A DNA stretch of 12,018 bases from contig JAKFWB010000538.1 in assembly GCA_021732945.1 (NCBI GenBank), forward strand, positions 1-12,018. Reading direction: 5' to 3'. Source of the stretch: Porphyrobacter sp. GTDB taxonomy: Bacteria; Pseudomonadota; Alphaproteobacteria; Sphingomonadales; Sphingomonadaceae. A program made the translations under genes and the position numbers. The notes beneath the pieces are model-generated. The model worked only from the letters and a program-made list of their open reading frames with translations. It made no database searches and had not been told where the DNA came from. Positions 1 through 6,875 of this stretch are shown here, piece after piece; position 1 is the stretch's first letter; each line of letters opens with the position of its first letter.

Positions 1-222
1 GGCACAGTCGTCGCAGTTCGGCCCTTCCCTCGCTTCTTTGCGGGCCAGGTAGCGCGCCTGTTTTTCGGCTGCGCGTGTCGCAGCGTCCGCGCCCGCCGTG
101 TCGTGCGCGTAGCTCGCCATGCTTGCTGCCACATCGGTGGCTGGCGCAGCTTGTGCCGCTGCGGGGACGCCTATTGCGGCTGCCATGACCGGCAGGCCGA
201 TGATCAGATGTCTGTGTGTCAT
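1..222 (-). CDS. secreted or periplasmic protein, C-terminus beyond window
   Basis: The ATG at 222-220 opens a frame that runs uninterrupted off the left edge, giving the first 74 residues. The first 25 residues look like a Sec signal peptide: MTHRH, a hydrophobic core (LIIGLPVMAAAIGVPAA) and an AQA/A cleavage site near residue 25. The exported part is Ala-rich and then charged (residues 52-68) and shows a CDDC pair near the edge, which could be redox-active or metal-binding; that is only a guess. The start is supported by a purine-rich AAAGGGAAG ending four bases before the ATG. It is the last visible gene of the minus-strand series, about 40 nt after the 67-residue gene. Many conjugative operons encode exported proteins, but I do not recognise the family. 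Confidence 0.7.
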   Translation of the reverse strand, partial: MTHRHLIIGLPVMAAAIGVPAAAQAAPATDVAASMASYAHDTAGADAATRAAEKQARYLARKEAREGPNCDDCA

Positions 223-238
223 TGTGCTTCCCTTTCCG

Positions 239-266
239 TGTTACCTGATACCAGTTACCAGTTACC
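239..266. repeat. four imperfect 7-bp tandem repeats (consensus AGTTACC)
   Basis: TGTTACC, TGATACC, AGTTACC and AGTTACC follow one another without spacing. They cover the stop codon of the 67-residue gene (262-264) and the short gap before the secreted-protein gene. This could be a replication-slippage product or a small binding site. Confidence 0.7.
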
Positions 267-465
267 ATCCCGTCCTGCGGCCGTCGCGCAGATCGGTCTG
301 CGCACGGCTGTCGCCGAGCGAGGATCGCCGCACCTCGAGCCGGACGCCCTTCCCGCTGGCGGTTGTGCGGATATCTCGCAGGTCGATATCGTTGCGCTTG
401 GCCCAGCGTTCGGCGGCGGCATCGTCGGCGAAATCGCCCATGTCTTCGAAATTCCAGTTGCTCAT
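262..465 (-). CDS. small hypothetical protein (67 aa)
   Basis: A 67-residue acidic-then-basic protein beginning MSNWNFEDMGDFADDAAAER. No membrane segment, signal peptide or recognisable domain is visible. The N-terminal half (residues 1-45) looks like a compact alpha/beta fold with the segment RNDIDLRDIRTT. The C-terminal 20 residues are basic and probably disordered. The gene is credible despite its size: AAAGGA sits eight bases before the ATG, it lies in a 50-nt-spaced position in the minus-strand gene series, and competing frames here have no ribosome site. The stop codon falls inside the heptamer repeats at 239-266, so slippage there could alter the C-terminus. Function unknown. Confidence 0.65.
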   Translation of the reverse strand: MSNWNFEDMGDFADDAAAERWAKRNDIDLRDIRTTASGKGVRLEVRRSSLGDSRAQTDLRDGRRTGW

Positions 466-518
466 CGTCTTGTCCTTTCTTCAGCAGGTTGTCGCGTGCG
501 TGCCGGTCTTTTGTGGGT

Positions 519-1163
519 TCATTCGAATGTCTGGAATTCGATCTCTGCGCGCATGCTGTGCTCCAACGCGTCTTCGATAAGATCGAGTGTTTCCGGGTTC
601 GCGAGGGCGACGACAATGTCCTGATAGGGCGCATCGTTGCCGTGAATGTCTCTTCCCAGAACCATGATCGACCGGCGGTAGGCGCTCATCGGATGGTCGT
701 TCATGGTTGAACAGCAGATGGTCCACCAGTTGGGCATGATCCTCAAGGACCGCATGGCGTCTTCGAATTGCTGTTCGGCCATCAGGATCGCATAGTCACG
801 GCCACCGGAGCGCAGGTCGATGTAATCGTGGGCCGGTCGCAGCAGATCGATCTGGAACACGTGAAACCAGGCCGTTTCAGCGTAGTTGGGGTTGGCAAGT
901 TCCCTCAGGGGGACGGCGTCTGGCCTGTGGTAGTAACCCTGGAAGCCGTCAGGCCCCCTGATCCACAGGAAGTCATTATTGATATCGCTCGCGATGCGCG
1001 CAGCCGCTTCTTCGTCCGTCAGCTGGTGCCAGGAAACCGAGACAAGGCGGTTCGAATAGTCCTTGTAGGTGCGCTGGGGCGACCGCAGGGGATCTGGTTC
1101 GGACCACGAAGGTTTTGCTCCCGCAGAGATCCTTGACCGCGTGAACATGGACATCAAACTCAT
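519..1163 (-). CDS. hypothetical protein (214 aa)
   Basis: A soluble 214-residue protein without signal peptide or membrane helix. The first 35 residues are basic and probably flexible. The rest reads as a mixed alpha/beta domain with aromatic stretches (residues about 67-77, LWIRGPDGFQG, and 145-152, PNWWTICC) and an acidic C-terminal helix (about 193-214). The start is well supported: AGGA lies seven bases before the ATG, and the ATG overlaps the TGA of the upstream XRE-like gene in ATGA, typical of translational coupling. I do not recognise the family. Co-expression with the DUF2726 and regulator genes suggests an accessory plasmid function such as host-range or defence interaction, but that rests on position only. 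Confidence 0.8.
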   Translation of the reverse strand: MSLMSMFTRSRISAGAKPSWSEPDPLRSPQRTYKDYSNRLVSVSWHQLTDEEAAARIASDINNDFLWIRGPDGFQGYYHRPDAVPLRELANPNYAETAWFHVFQIDLLRPAHDYIDLRSGGRDYAILMAEQQFEDAMRSLRIMPNWWTICCSTMNDHPMSAYRRSIMVLGRDIHGNDAPYQDIVVALANPETLDLIEDALEHSMRAEIEFQTFE

Positions 1164-1492
1164 GGTGTGTTCCTCGTGAATTCGGTCGGGTTTGATCGTC
1201 CCCGATTGATCGGGGCGGTCGATGCGCGGCGTGACAGGTCGTAGGGGTACACCTCTCGCTCGATGCGGAAGTCAGACACTGGCTTGAGATTGCCGCCCAT
1301 GACGATCCATTCTGTATCGACGTTATACAGCATTCTCAGGGGCTTGAGAATCGCAATTGGTGGTTCTGCAATCGTCGCTTCCCAGATGAGGAGCGCGCGG
1401 CGGGTGAAGCCGAGGCTCCGCGCAATGCGATCTTCTGACGGGCCCGACCTAAGCCGCACCGCACGGACCCGCTCGCCGACGCTGATCGTCAT
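1160..1492 (-). CDS. XRE-like helix-turn-helix protein (110 aa)
   Basis: Residues 5-66 fit the Cro/C1 helix-turn-helix pattern: GERVRAVRLRSG, then DRIARSLGFTRRALLIWE as the two-helix DNA-contact unit, then EPPIAILKPLRMLYNVDTEW closing the five-helix bundle. The usual Gln/Glu positions of helix 2 are divergent, so DNA binding is likely but not certain. The C-terminal 45 residues are basic and look unstructured. The start is firm: GGAGGT lies six bases before the ATG, and the gene overlaps both neighbours by four bases (ATGA at each end). It shares the 'D-x-x-W-hydrophobic-hydrophobic-x-G' ending with the other XRE protein at 3150-3461, suggesting distant paralogues. A regulator of this operon is the simplest role. 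Confidence 0.8.
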   Translation of the reverse strand: MTISVGERVRAVRLRSGPSEDRIARSLGFTRRALLIWEATIAEPPIAILKPLRMLYNVDTEWIVMGGNLKPVSDFRIEREVYPYDLSRRASTAPINRGRSNPTEFTRNTP

Positions 1493-1953
1493 GCGAGTAC
1501 CTCCGCCAAGGCTTGGCGCACGGTGGCGAAGGTGTGGCGGATCGGTCCAAGCCGAATAGTGAGGTAGCCCGCCCGCGAAGTCATACGGTCGCGTTGCCGG
1601 TCGGCCGAGCGATTGTGCGTGCGGTCGTCGAGCTCGACGATAGCGATGATGTCGCCGCTTGCCCGGTCCTCGAGCACGAAATCGACCCGCTTGGACGAGA
1701 AGCGGTTGCGCACGCTGGTCGAGCGAGATCGGTCAAGCCCTGCCGCAGGCCGCAGGATTGCACCCATTGAGACTTGCGCATGCACCCTCGCGTGAGGCAC
1801 GGCCCGCTCGATCATGGCGCACACGACGCGCTCCCGTTTGGTCATCAGCGGCGCCGCGCGCACGGGCAGCGAGCCTATGCCGCGTTTGGCGGACATGAGC
1901 ATGACCACGAAAACCGCGAGGGCAATGAATGCGAGAATCCCGAGCTCCGTCAT
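1489..1953 (-). CDS. membrane-anchored DUF2726-like protein (154 aa)
   Basis: One N-terminal membrane helix (residues 4-20, LGILAFIALAVFVVMLM) is followed by a cytoplasmic domain matching my memory of DUF2726: 'LMTKRERVVCAMIERAVP' (36-53), 'VHAQVSMGAIL' (57-67), 'SSKRVDFVLED' (86-96) and 'IIAIVELDDRTHN' (102-114). Asp91 with Glu107-x-Asp109 follows the D...ExK-like spacing of the restriction-endonuclease fold, although the Lys is replaced, so catalysis is uncertain. I start at 1953 rather than at the further upstream ATG at 2055 because the extra 34 residues are basic, would overlap the previous gene, and the domain with its anchor begins here. The stop overlaps the next gene (ATGA). DUF2726 proteins occur on many mobile elements; the function is unproven. 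Confidence 0.8.
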   Translation of the reverse strand: MTELGILAFIALAVFVVMLMSAKRGIGSLPVRAAPLMTKRERVVCAMIERAVPHARVHAQVSMGAILRPAAGLDRSRSTSVRNRFSSKRVDFVLEDRASGDIIAIVELDDRTHNRSADRQRDRMTSRAGYLTIRLGPIRHTFATVRQALAEVLA

Positions 1954-2396
1954 AGCGGCTCTGGCCCCATTGGGCTCGTTGCGCTGAGGTGTAACTTCGT
2001 CATCTCTCTGGCCCCTTCGACGTGTCGTAGCTGTCGAGACCCCACGCTTCGGCAAGGGCCAGAAATGTTGGATGTGCCGGACTCGTTGCGGTCGCGAAGA
2101 CGCCTTCGGGAAGGCCCTGGTCGTCGGTGTCTGATGATATGTGATAGGCGGTGAAGAGCGTCTCGACGAAATGTATCAGGAACCGCAGACGATCAGCGTC
2201 GCTCTCGAACCGCATGCCGTCGAACCGGTTCGCGAAATGATCGAAGTCTGCCTCTCCGAGTCCTCCGGCCAGCATAATAGTCTCTATAAGAGCCAATGCC
2301 CGCAGGTTGGCCTTCTTAACGTCGGCCGGTGTCGGGGGTGCCGCTCGCTTCCGCCGGATCCATTGCCACAACTTTCTCATAGCGGCTCCGGCCCCA
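1950..2396. repeat. 20-nt direct repeat pair flanking the 126-aa gene
   Basis: Plus-strand positions 1950-1969 and 2377-2396 are identical except for one base (C/T at the twelfth position). On the minus strand each copy reads TGGGGCCRGAGCCGCTATG plus one A, so each copy contains the start codon of a gene: the DUF2726 gene and the 126-residue gene. The 427-bp offset equals one whole gene, so the unit looks like a module inserted by recombination at a gene junction, or a tandem duplication whose copies have diverged. Confidence 0.75.
2000..2380 (-). CDS. hypothetical protein (126 aa)
   Basis: A 126-residue soluble protein beginning MRKLWQWIRRKRAAPPTPAD. A short amphipathic basic N-terminus (1-13) is followed by a largely helical body (residues about 19-85) with acidic and aromatic positions, then a Gly/Ala/Pro-containing tail. 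The start at 2380 is preferred over an upstream in-frame start at 2539: it gives an ATGA overlap with the 257-residue gene, and the upstream 53 codons are the out-of-frame shadow of that gene. GGAG lies five bases before the ATG. The end is followed by 46 nt without a gene. The gene is bracketed by the 20-nt direct repeats and may be a later insertion. Family not recognised. Confidence 0.7.
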   Translation of the reverse strand: MRKLWQWIRRKRAAPPTPADVKKANLRALALIETIMLAGGLGEADFDHFANRFDGMRFESDADRLRFLIHFVETLFTAYHISSDTDDQGLPEGVFATATSPAHPTFLALAEAWGLDSYDTSKGPER

Positions 2397-3150
2397 CGAG
2401 CATTTGCCGTGTTTTCAGGTTGCCGTCGATCCGACGGTGGAGGTCGATGCCGTTCCCGCGCGAGTGCCCGAACTCCATCAGCTCGGCCACGGTTTCGTAT
2501 TGGGTGTTGGGCCCGAAGAACTTGGCATTTCCATGCCATTTTTGTCCTTCGATCACACGCATGCGCCAGATGCCGACGGGGGCGGGGATCGTTACCTCGC
2601 TGTTTGCCGCGACGAAGACGGAGATCACATGGCGATCTGTCTCAGGGTGGACTAGCTGAACAACGGCGTTGGAATCGCTTGTCCTCACCGCGAGTTGGCT
2701 GCGCACAATTTTCATCGGGAGATTACTTGCGACGCTAACGCTGCCGGTTTCTGGGAACGGGAGGCCGGGCTCGGTGTCGGGCAGCCACCCTCCCCGCCGA
2801 AGATCACCCAACATCGGAATGGCGTAGGTAGTGAGGCACAAGAGCGGTATCGCCCATGCTGCGAAACGTCTGGTCCCCGACGAGACATTTTGACGCGGCT
2901 GACGCGATATTCGCCGTCCGTGCTGTCCGCGGGGCTCGTTCCTTTTTCGAGAGAAGCCTGCGGCCGCTATGCGGTCGTACTGGTCGAAACTGGTGTCTTT
3001 ACCGACCCAGCTCGCCCCTCCGCGCGGAACCTCGTCAGCGATTCTTGCCGCATCACGCTCAGCCTTGTTGAAACTCCACCTGGAGGGGGCCTTTTTGCCC
3101 TGCCGCTCCCAATATCGTTCCTTCATGTAGTCGCGGTCATCGATTCCCAT
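2377..3150 (-). CDS. single-pass membrane protein with C-terminal extracytoplasmic domain (257 aa)
   Basis: Residues 1-95 are strongly basic and cytoplasmic, starting with the motif MGIDDRDYMKERY. A membrane helix follows (about 96-114, FAAWAIPLLCLTTYAIPML), and the remainder should be periplasmic. The distal domain (about 148-245) contains the motif GIWRMRVIEGQKWHGNAKFF at 193-212, followed by GPNTQY; I recall similar 'W-x-G...FGP-x-T' segments in uncharacterised plasmid and phage proteins, but cannot name a family. The start is very well supported: AAAGGAGT ends seven bases before the ATG, and TGATG joins it to the XRE gene. The N-in/C-out topology and operon position would suit a surface or mating-associated role; this is inference. 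Confidence 0.82.
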   Translation of the reverse strand: MGIDDRDYMKERYWERQGKKAPSRWSFNKAERDAARIADEVPRGGASWVGKDTSFDQYDRIAAAGFSRKRNEPRGQHGRRISRQPRQNVSSGTRRFAAWAIPLLCLTTYAIPMLGDLRRGGWLPDTEPGLPFPETGSVSVASNLPMKIVRSQLAVRTSDSNAVVQLVHPETDRHVISVFVAANSEVTIPAPVGIWRMRVIEGQKWHGNAKFFGPNTQYETVAELMEFGHSRGNGIDLHRRIDGNLKTRQMLVGPEPL

Positions 3151-3461
3151 CAGCGCGACTCCTTTCCGGTTTGAGGTGCGCGGAGTTCGTAGTCGCCATC
3201 TTCGGCCGAATGCCGACGCCTAACGCCTAGCAAAAGCCACTGAGGGTCAATGCGGTAGTCTCCGCAGAATTGCGCCAGAAGGCTCACGGGCGGGTCTGTA
3301 TGGCCCTTTTCGTACCCTGTGAGGGTCTGGCGCGCGATCCCGAGGCGTTCGGCAAGCTGCTCCTGCGTGAGGTCGAGCGATATTCGCGCGCATTTCATAC
3401 GGTGCGCAAGGCCTGACATGTCGCGGGTTCGGTGATCGACAGGATTGGCAGCCAAGGTCAT
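3150..3461 (-). CDS. XRE-family transcriptional regulator (103 aa)
   Basis: Residues 18-78 form a textbook Cro/C1-type helix-turn-helix: MKCARISLDLTQEQLAERLG, then IARQTLTGYEKG as the recognition and closing segment, then DPPVSLLAQFCGDYRIDPQW. The flanks are short and charged. The chosen ATG at 3461 overlaps the stop of the 94-residue gene in ATGA and is preceded by GGAAG at good spacing; the longer frame to 3692 is the shadow of that gene. Met15 is a possible internal start. The stop overlaps the next start as TGATG. A likely role is feedback control of the transfer operon, since it is the first cytoplasmic regulator after the relaxase. Confidence 0.88.
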   Translation of the reverse strand: MTLAANPVDHRTRDMSGLAHRMKCARISLDLTQEQLAERLGIARQTLTGYEKGHTDPPVSLLAQFCGDYRIDPQWLLLGVRRRHSAEDGDYELRAPQTGKESR

Positions 3462-3742
3462 GCGGCGACTTCCAGAGCTTGAGACGCGTCCGTCGCGCGC
3501 GGCATCTTCTGAGCCTGTTTCTGCGCGCGCCATTCCATCCCCCACAGCAAGCCAGCCATGAGCGTGATCGCCATCGCGAGCATGACCGAAAGGTAGGCTT
3601 CGGCGATGGGGTCTTGGCCGGGTTCGCCCATGTGCTCGGCCATGGCCCACTCCTGGCAGAACTCCATGCCGTAGCCTTCGACATTGCACCAATGGATGTG
3701 GTTGCCGTGGACAACGTAATCGTAATTGATCGATGGTTGCAT
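3458..3742 (-). CDS. small single-pass membrane protein (94 aa)
   Basis: The N-terminal 45 residues are polar with His, Cys and Trp (HGNHIHWCNVEGYGMEFCQ, 12-30). They are followed by one membrane helix (about 49-69, AYLSVMLAMAITLMAGLLWGM) and a short basic tail (71-94), so the basic tail is probably cytoplasmic and the Cys/His-rich part outside. The start lies two bases after the relaxase stop, with GGAGAT seven bases before the ATG, so translation is almost certainly coupled to the relaxase. Small membrane proteins next to relaxase and coupling-protein genes can act in entry exclusion or mating-pair contact, but there is no sequence signature for that here. Family not recognised. Confidence 0.75.
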   Translation of the reverse strand: MQPSINYDYVVHGNHIHWCNVEGYGMEFCQEWAMAEHMGEPGQDPIAEAYLSVMLAMAITLMAGLLWGMEWRAQKQAQKMPRATDASQALEVAA

Positions 3743-3744
3743 GA

Positions 3745-6700
3745 TCAGATCTCCAGGCTGATGTCTTTTTCGGGGAAGGGTTTGTCCGGCACGCGCGGTT
3801 CGACCGCGACGCGGTGCTTGCTGAGGTCCATGCTGTCTGGCTTCACGAGGTCGGCGGGCACTTCGGGATTGAAGGTCTTGTCCGACTTGCTTGGCCCAGA
3901 GCCTCTGTCTCTGGGAGGATCGATCTCAAGGCCGCCGACCGTCTCGAGCGCGCTGGTCTTGTTGCCCTCGTTGCGCTCGATGGCGCTGATCAGCCGATCC
4001 TTGTTATCGGTGTGGAGTGTCAGATCGTCCCGCACGCGGGTGACGGTGACGTTGAACAGGCGCTGGTTCGACAGGTTGCTTTCCGACCCGCTCATCACCG
4101 CGATGCCCTTGTCGGTGGTCACGCCCTGCGCCATGTGCATGTTGATTGCATATGCTAGGCCGAGGCGTTCGAGCATGGGGTCGCCCTGCTTCAGATGCAC
4201 CGTCTGATCATCGGCGCTCTTCACGCTGATGCCGTCCTTGCTCACCCCCGTGACCTGCGCGAGCGAGGCATTGTAGAGCCCCCGCTCTTTGTCGTTCGCC
4301 GTCCACCGGATCTGATCGTTCGCGTGAAGCTTGATCTCGCTGCGTTGGGTGAGCCCGAGCGCGTCACGCTTGTCGTTGGGGTCGATCTTCTGCGGGTCAA
4401 ACCGCACTGTGCGGTTCCCGATCTTCAGCTCGACCCGGCCCTTGGCATCGACGCCGAGCACCTCGTAGCTGCCGCGCCGGAGCCCGATTTCCGAGACCGC
4501 GCGTGCAACTTCAAGCGTCTGACCGGTCCTATAGGTCTGGGGGTAGCGCAGTTCCTCTCGCTCTACATTGACCCGTTCGAGCACCTTCAAAGATATGCTG
4601 TCCTTGCCAAGCGTGCCGTCGGCACGCAGACCATCCTGGATGCGCTGGTTGAGCTCGGCACGGGCGTCCCGGCCGGAGGCGAACACCATCGTCCGGTCGC
4701 GCTCATCCTTGGGAAGCCCCAGCCATTGGTCAGCTGCGGATTTGATGTGATCGGGGCTGGCCTTGAGCTTATCGCCCAGCACTTCCATCGCGCCGCGAAC
4801 CTCGCCCCGATTGGCCAGCGCTGCGACCGTGCGCAGCTGATCGGTGCGCTGGCGCAAGTTCTCGTCCATCCGCACCATGGCGATCCCATCGGCCTGCGCC
4901 ATCGCGAAGGCCTTGCCCGCATCGATCGATGAGAGCTGCTGGCGGTCGCCGATCATGATCAGCTTCTCGACGCCGAGTGCATTGGCGATGCCGACCAGAT
5001 GCCTCATCGGCTCGCTGCCGACCATTGAGGCTTCATCCAGCACCAGCACCGTGCCCTTCAGCGCATCGCGCGCCGCGTCGTAACCCTGTCCCTGCCCCGC
5101 GAGTGCTGCCTTGGCATAGGCATTCACGAAGGATGACACCGTCTGTGCTTCGATGCCTGCACCGTCCCTGAGGTCGCCAACCATCTTGTTCTGGAAGGCG
5201 AGCCCCAAAACCTTGTGACCTTGCTGCTCGGCAACCCGGGCCACGGCCCCGATCATGGTCGACTTGCCCGCGCCCGCGACCCCTTGCACCGCGACGATGC
5301 GGTCGCTGGACGAGAGGCCGAGCACGGCAGCGGCCATCTGGCCCGTGTTGAGCTGCTTGTCGCCGGAGACGGCGTTGATGCGTTCGACCGCAGCGTCAGG
5401 CGCAACGATCGGCGTTGCAGCCCCCCTGCCCCTGTCGATCTGGGCAAGGATCAGGGATTCGGTCGCAAGGGCGTGCGGCGTCGTGACATGGGTCAGCGCG
5501 CCATCGATCCGGTTTGACTGGCCCGGGATGAGGTTTCCGCTCTCAAGCAGCTGCTCGACGCGGGCATCGACCTTCTCGGCCGTGACACCCCTCAAGCCCA
5601 GATCGAGCGCGGTTTTGGTGATCTGTGGGATCGGAAAGGCCGCCTCTCGCTGTTCGAGAATGCGGATGGCCGAAGCGACTGCCGCCTGCGCGCGCAGGTC
5701 GTCTGGCGAGAATTTGAGGCGGTCGAGCCCCTGCGTTACCAGCGGGTCTTTCTCCCTGAACACCCCGCCGAGCGCTGTGACGATGTTCGATATGGTCTCG
5801 CTGAGGCGCTGGGTCGGTGTGTTGAGCCGGTCAGGTGTCGTCCCGGCCGCGCGCGATTTCGCTTCCTCGATGACCTGCTTCCCGTCGAACCCGATCGCGG
5901 CGGCGCGCTCTCGCCAGTCGGCGGCGAGTTTCTCGCGGTCCTCGACATTGAGCTTTGGATCTCGGCTGTTCTTCGTGATGCTGCGAAGACTCTCGGTAGA
6001 GGTCAGTCCGAGTTTCTCGCTTCGGGCGAGGATCTCTGCCCGACGCTTGCTGAACTCGTCGATCGCCTCCTTGGGCACGCCGTTGATCTCGAACTGGCCG
6101 TGCTTGCCGGTTATGCGCGTCTCGTAGCCAAGCTCAGCCAGCTTTTCGCGGAAAGCAGCATGGTAGGCTGCACCAATGACCGAGTTGTTTTTCCATAGCT
6201 GGCCATTGTGGAGCGCCTGCCAAGCCCCGTTCGCCATGCGGGTGAGGTTGGCGATTACGACATGGATGTGGCCCTGTGGATCGAGCGCGCGGCTCGTGTC
6301 GTGGGCAAACATTCCGTAGACGAGATTACCCGTGCGCACCGGCTCGCCCGACTTCGTTCGCTCATAGGTTCGCCCTTCGGCAAACTTGCTCTCCACCCAT
6401 GTCATGGTTTCGCGGACGGCGCTCCAGTGGGCCGCTAGGATGCGCTCGTCCCCGGATACCAGTGCCAGGATGCTGGCTGATTTCGGCATCGAGAATGTGA
6501 GGTCCATCCCCGACTGGCGGTTGGGCACCTGTCCGACCTTCTCGCCATTGGGCAGCTCACCATTCAGGATCTTCTCGAAGGCATCCTTGGTGACCTCGCC
6601 GCTGAGACCAAGCATCTCAGCGCCTTTCCCTGCCCATCCGGTCTCAGGGTTGTCGTTCGCTGCTCCGCGTACTGCGTCCCCGGTGCCGACGCCGGCTTCA

Positions 6701-6873
6701 CCGCCTTTGTCAGCACCGCCACCGCCCAGCCCTTCTCCGCCGCCGCCGGGGCCGCCATCACCGCCCCCCGCGCCGCCGCCTTCGCCGAGGTAATAGTCAG
6801 CCGGGTGCTTGTCGTCCTTGGCGAAGTATTCGGCGGCTCCAGAGGCGGATTTGACCGATGCGACCGAGAGCAT
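3745..6873 (-). CDS. trwC: MobF-family conjugative relaxase-helicase (TrwC/TraI type, 1042 aa)
   Basis: This protein nicks oriT, stays bound to the 5' end through tyrosine, and unwinds the transferred strand. It starts with the family signature MLSVASVKSASGAAEYFAKD. Candidate catalytic tyrosines are 27 and 28 (ADYYLG). The metal-binding histidines are 191, 202 and 204 (AHDTSRALDPQGHIHVVI). The relaxase domain ends near residue 290. A RecD-like SF1 helicase follows: Walker A GVAGAGKST (531-539), Walker B VLDEAS (611-616), motif III IGDRQQLSS (641-649), and a C-terminal motif near 908-946 (AINMHMAQGVTT and VTVTRVRDD). Length is close to R388 TrwC and much shorter than F TraI. Oddly, a glycine-rich tract (30-58) follows the tyrosine pair. 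GGGAG precedes the ATG, which lies two bases after the coupling-protein stop. Confidence 0.97.
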   Translation of the reverse strand: MLSVASVKSASGAAEYFAKDDKHPADYYLGEGGGAGGGDGGPGGGGEGLGGGGADKGGEAGVGTGDAVRGAANDNPETGWAGKGAEMLGLSGEVTKDAFEKILNGELPNGEKVGQVPNRQSGMDLTFSMPKSASILALVSGDERILAAHWSAVRETMTWVESKFAEGRTYERTKSGEPVRTGNLVYGMFAHDTSRALDPQGHIHVVIANLTRMANGAWQALHNGQLWKNNSVIGAAYHAAFREKLAELGYETRITGKHGQFEINGVPKEAIDEFSKRRAEILARSEKLGLTSTESLRSITKNSRDPKLNVEDREKLAADWRERAAAIGFDGKQVIEEAKSRAAGTTPDRLNTPTQRLSETISNIVTALGGVFREKDPLVTQGLDRLKFSPDDLRAQAAVASAIRILEQREAAFPIPQITKTALDLGLRGVTAEKVDARVEQLLESGNLIPGQSNRIDGALTHVTTPHALATESLILAQIDRGRGAATPIVAPDAAVERINAVSGDKQLNTGQMAAAVLGLSSSDRIVAVQGVAGAGKSTMIGAVARVAEQQGHKVLGLAFQNKMVGDLRDGAGIEAQTVSSFVNAYAKAALAGQGQGYDAARDALKGTVLVLDEASMVGSEPMRHLVGIANALGVEKLIMIGDRQQLSSIDAGKAFAMAQADGIAMVRMDENLRQRTDQLRTVAALANRGEVRGAMEVLGDKLKASPDHIKSAADQWLGLPKDERDRTMVFASGRDARAELNQRIQDGLRADGTLGKDSISLKVLERVNVEREELRYPQTYRTGQTLEVARAVSEIGLRRGSYEVLGVDAKGRVELKIGNRTVRFDPQKIDPNDKRDALGLTQRSEIKLHANDQIRWTANDKERGLYNASLAQVTGVSKDGISVKSADDQTVHLKQGDPMLERLGLAYAINMHMAQGVTTDKGIAVMSGSESNLSNQRLFNVTVTRVRDDLTLHTDNKDRLISAIERNEGNKTSALETVGGLEIDPPRDRGSGPSKSDKTFNPEVPADLVKPDSMDLSKHRVAVEPRVPDKPFPEKDISLEI

Positions 6874-6875
6874 GA

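Noticed and set aside
2381..2539. N-terminal extension of the 126-aa protein, and a similar extension at 1954-2055 of the DUF2726 protein
   Set aside because: The added residues are basic, mostly overlap the preceding gene in another frame, and ignore the coupled start (2380) or the membrane anchor at the start (1953).
5255..6127. Plus-strand 290-aa open frame, and the 361-aa one at 8364-9449
   Set aside because: Both are antisense shadows of the relaxase and coupling-protein genes, whose motifs are unmistakable.
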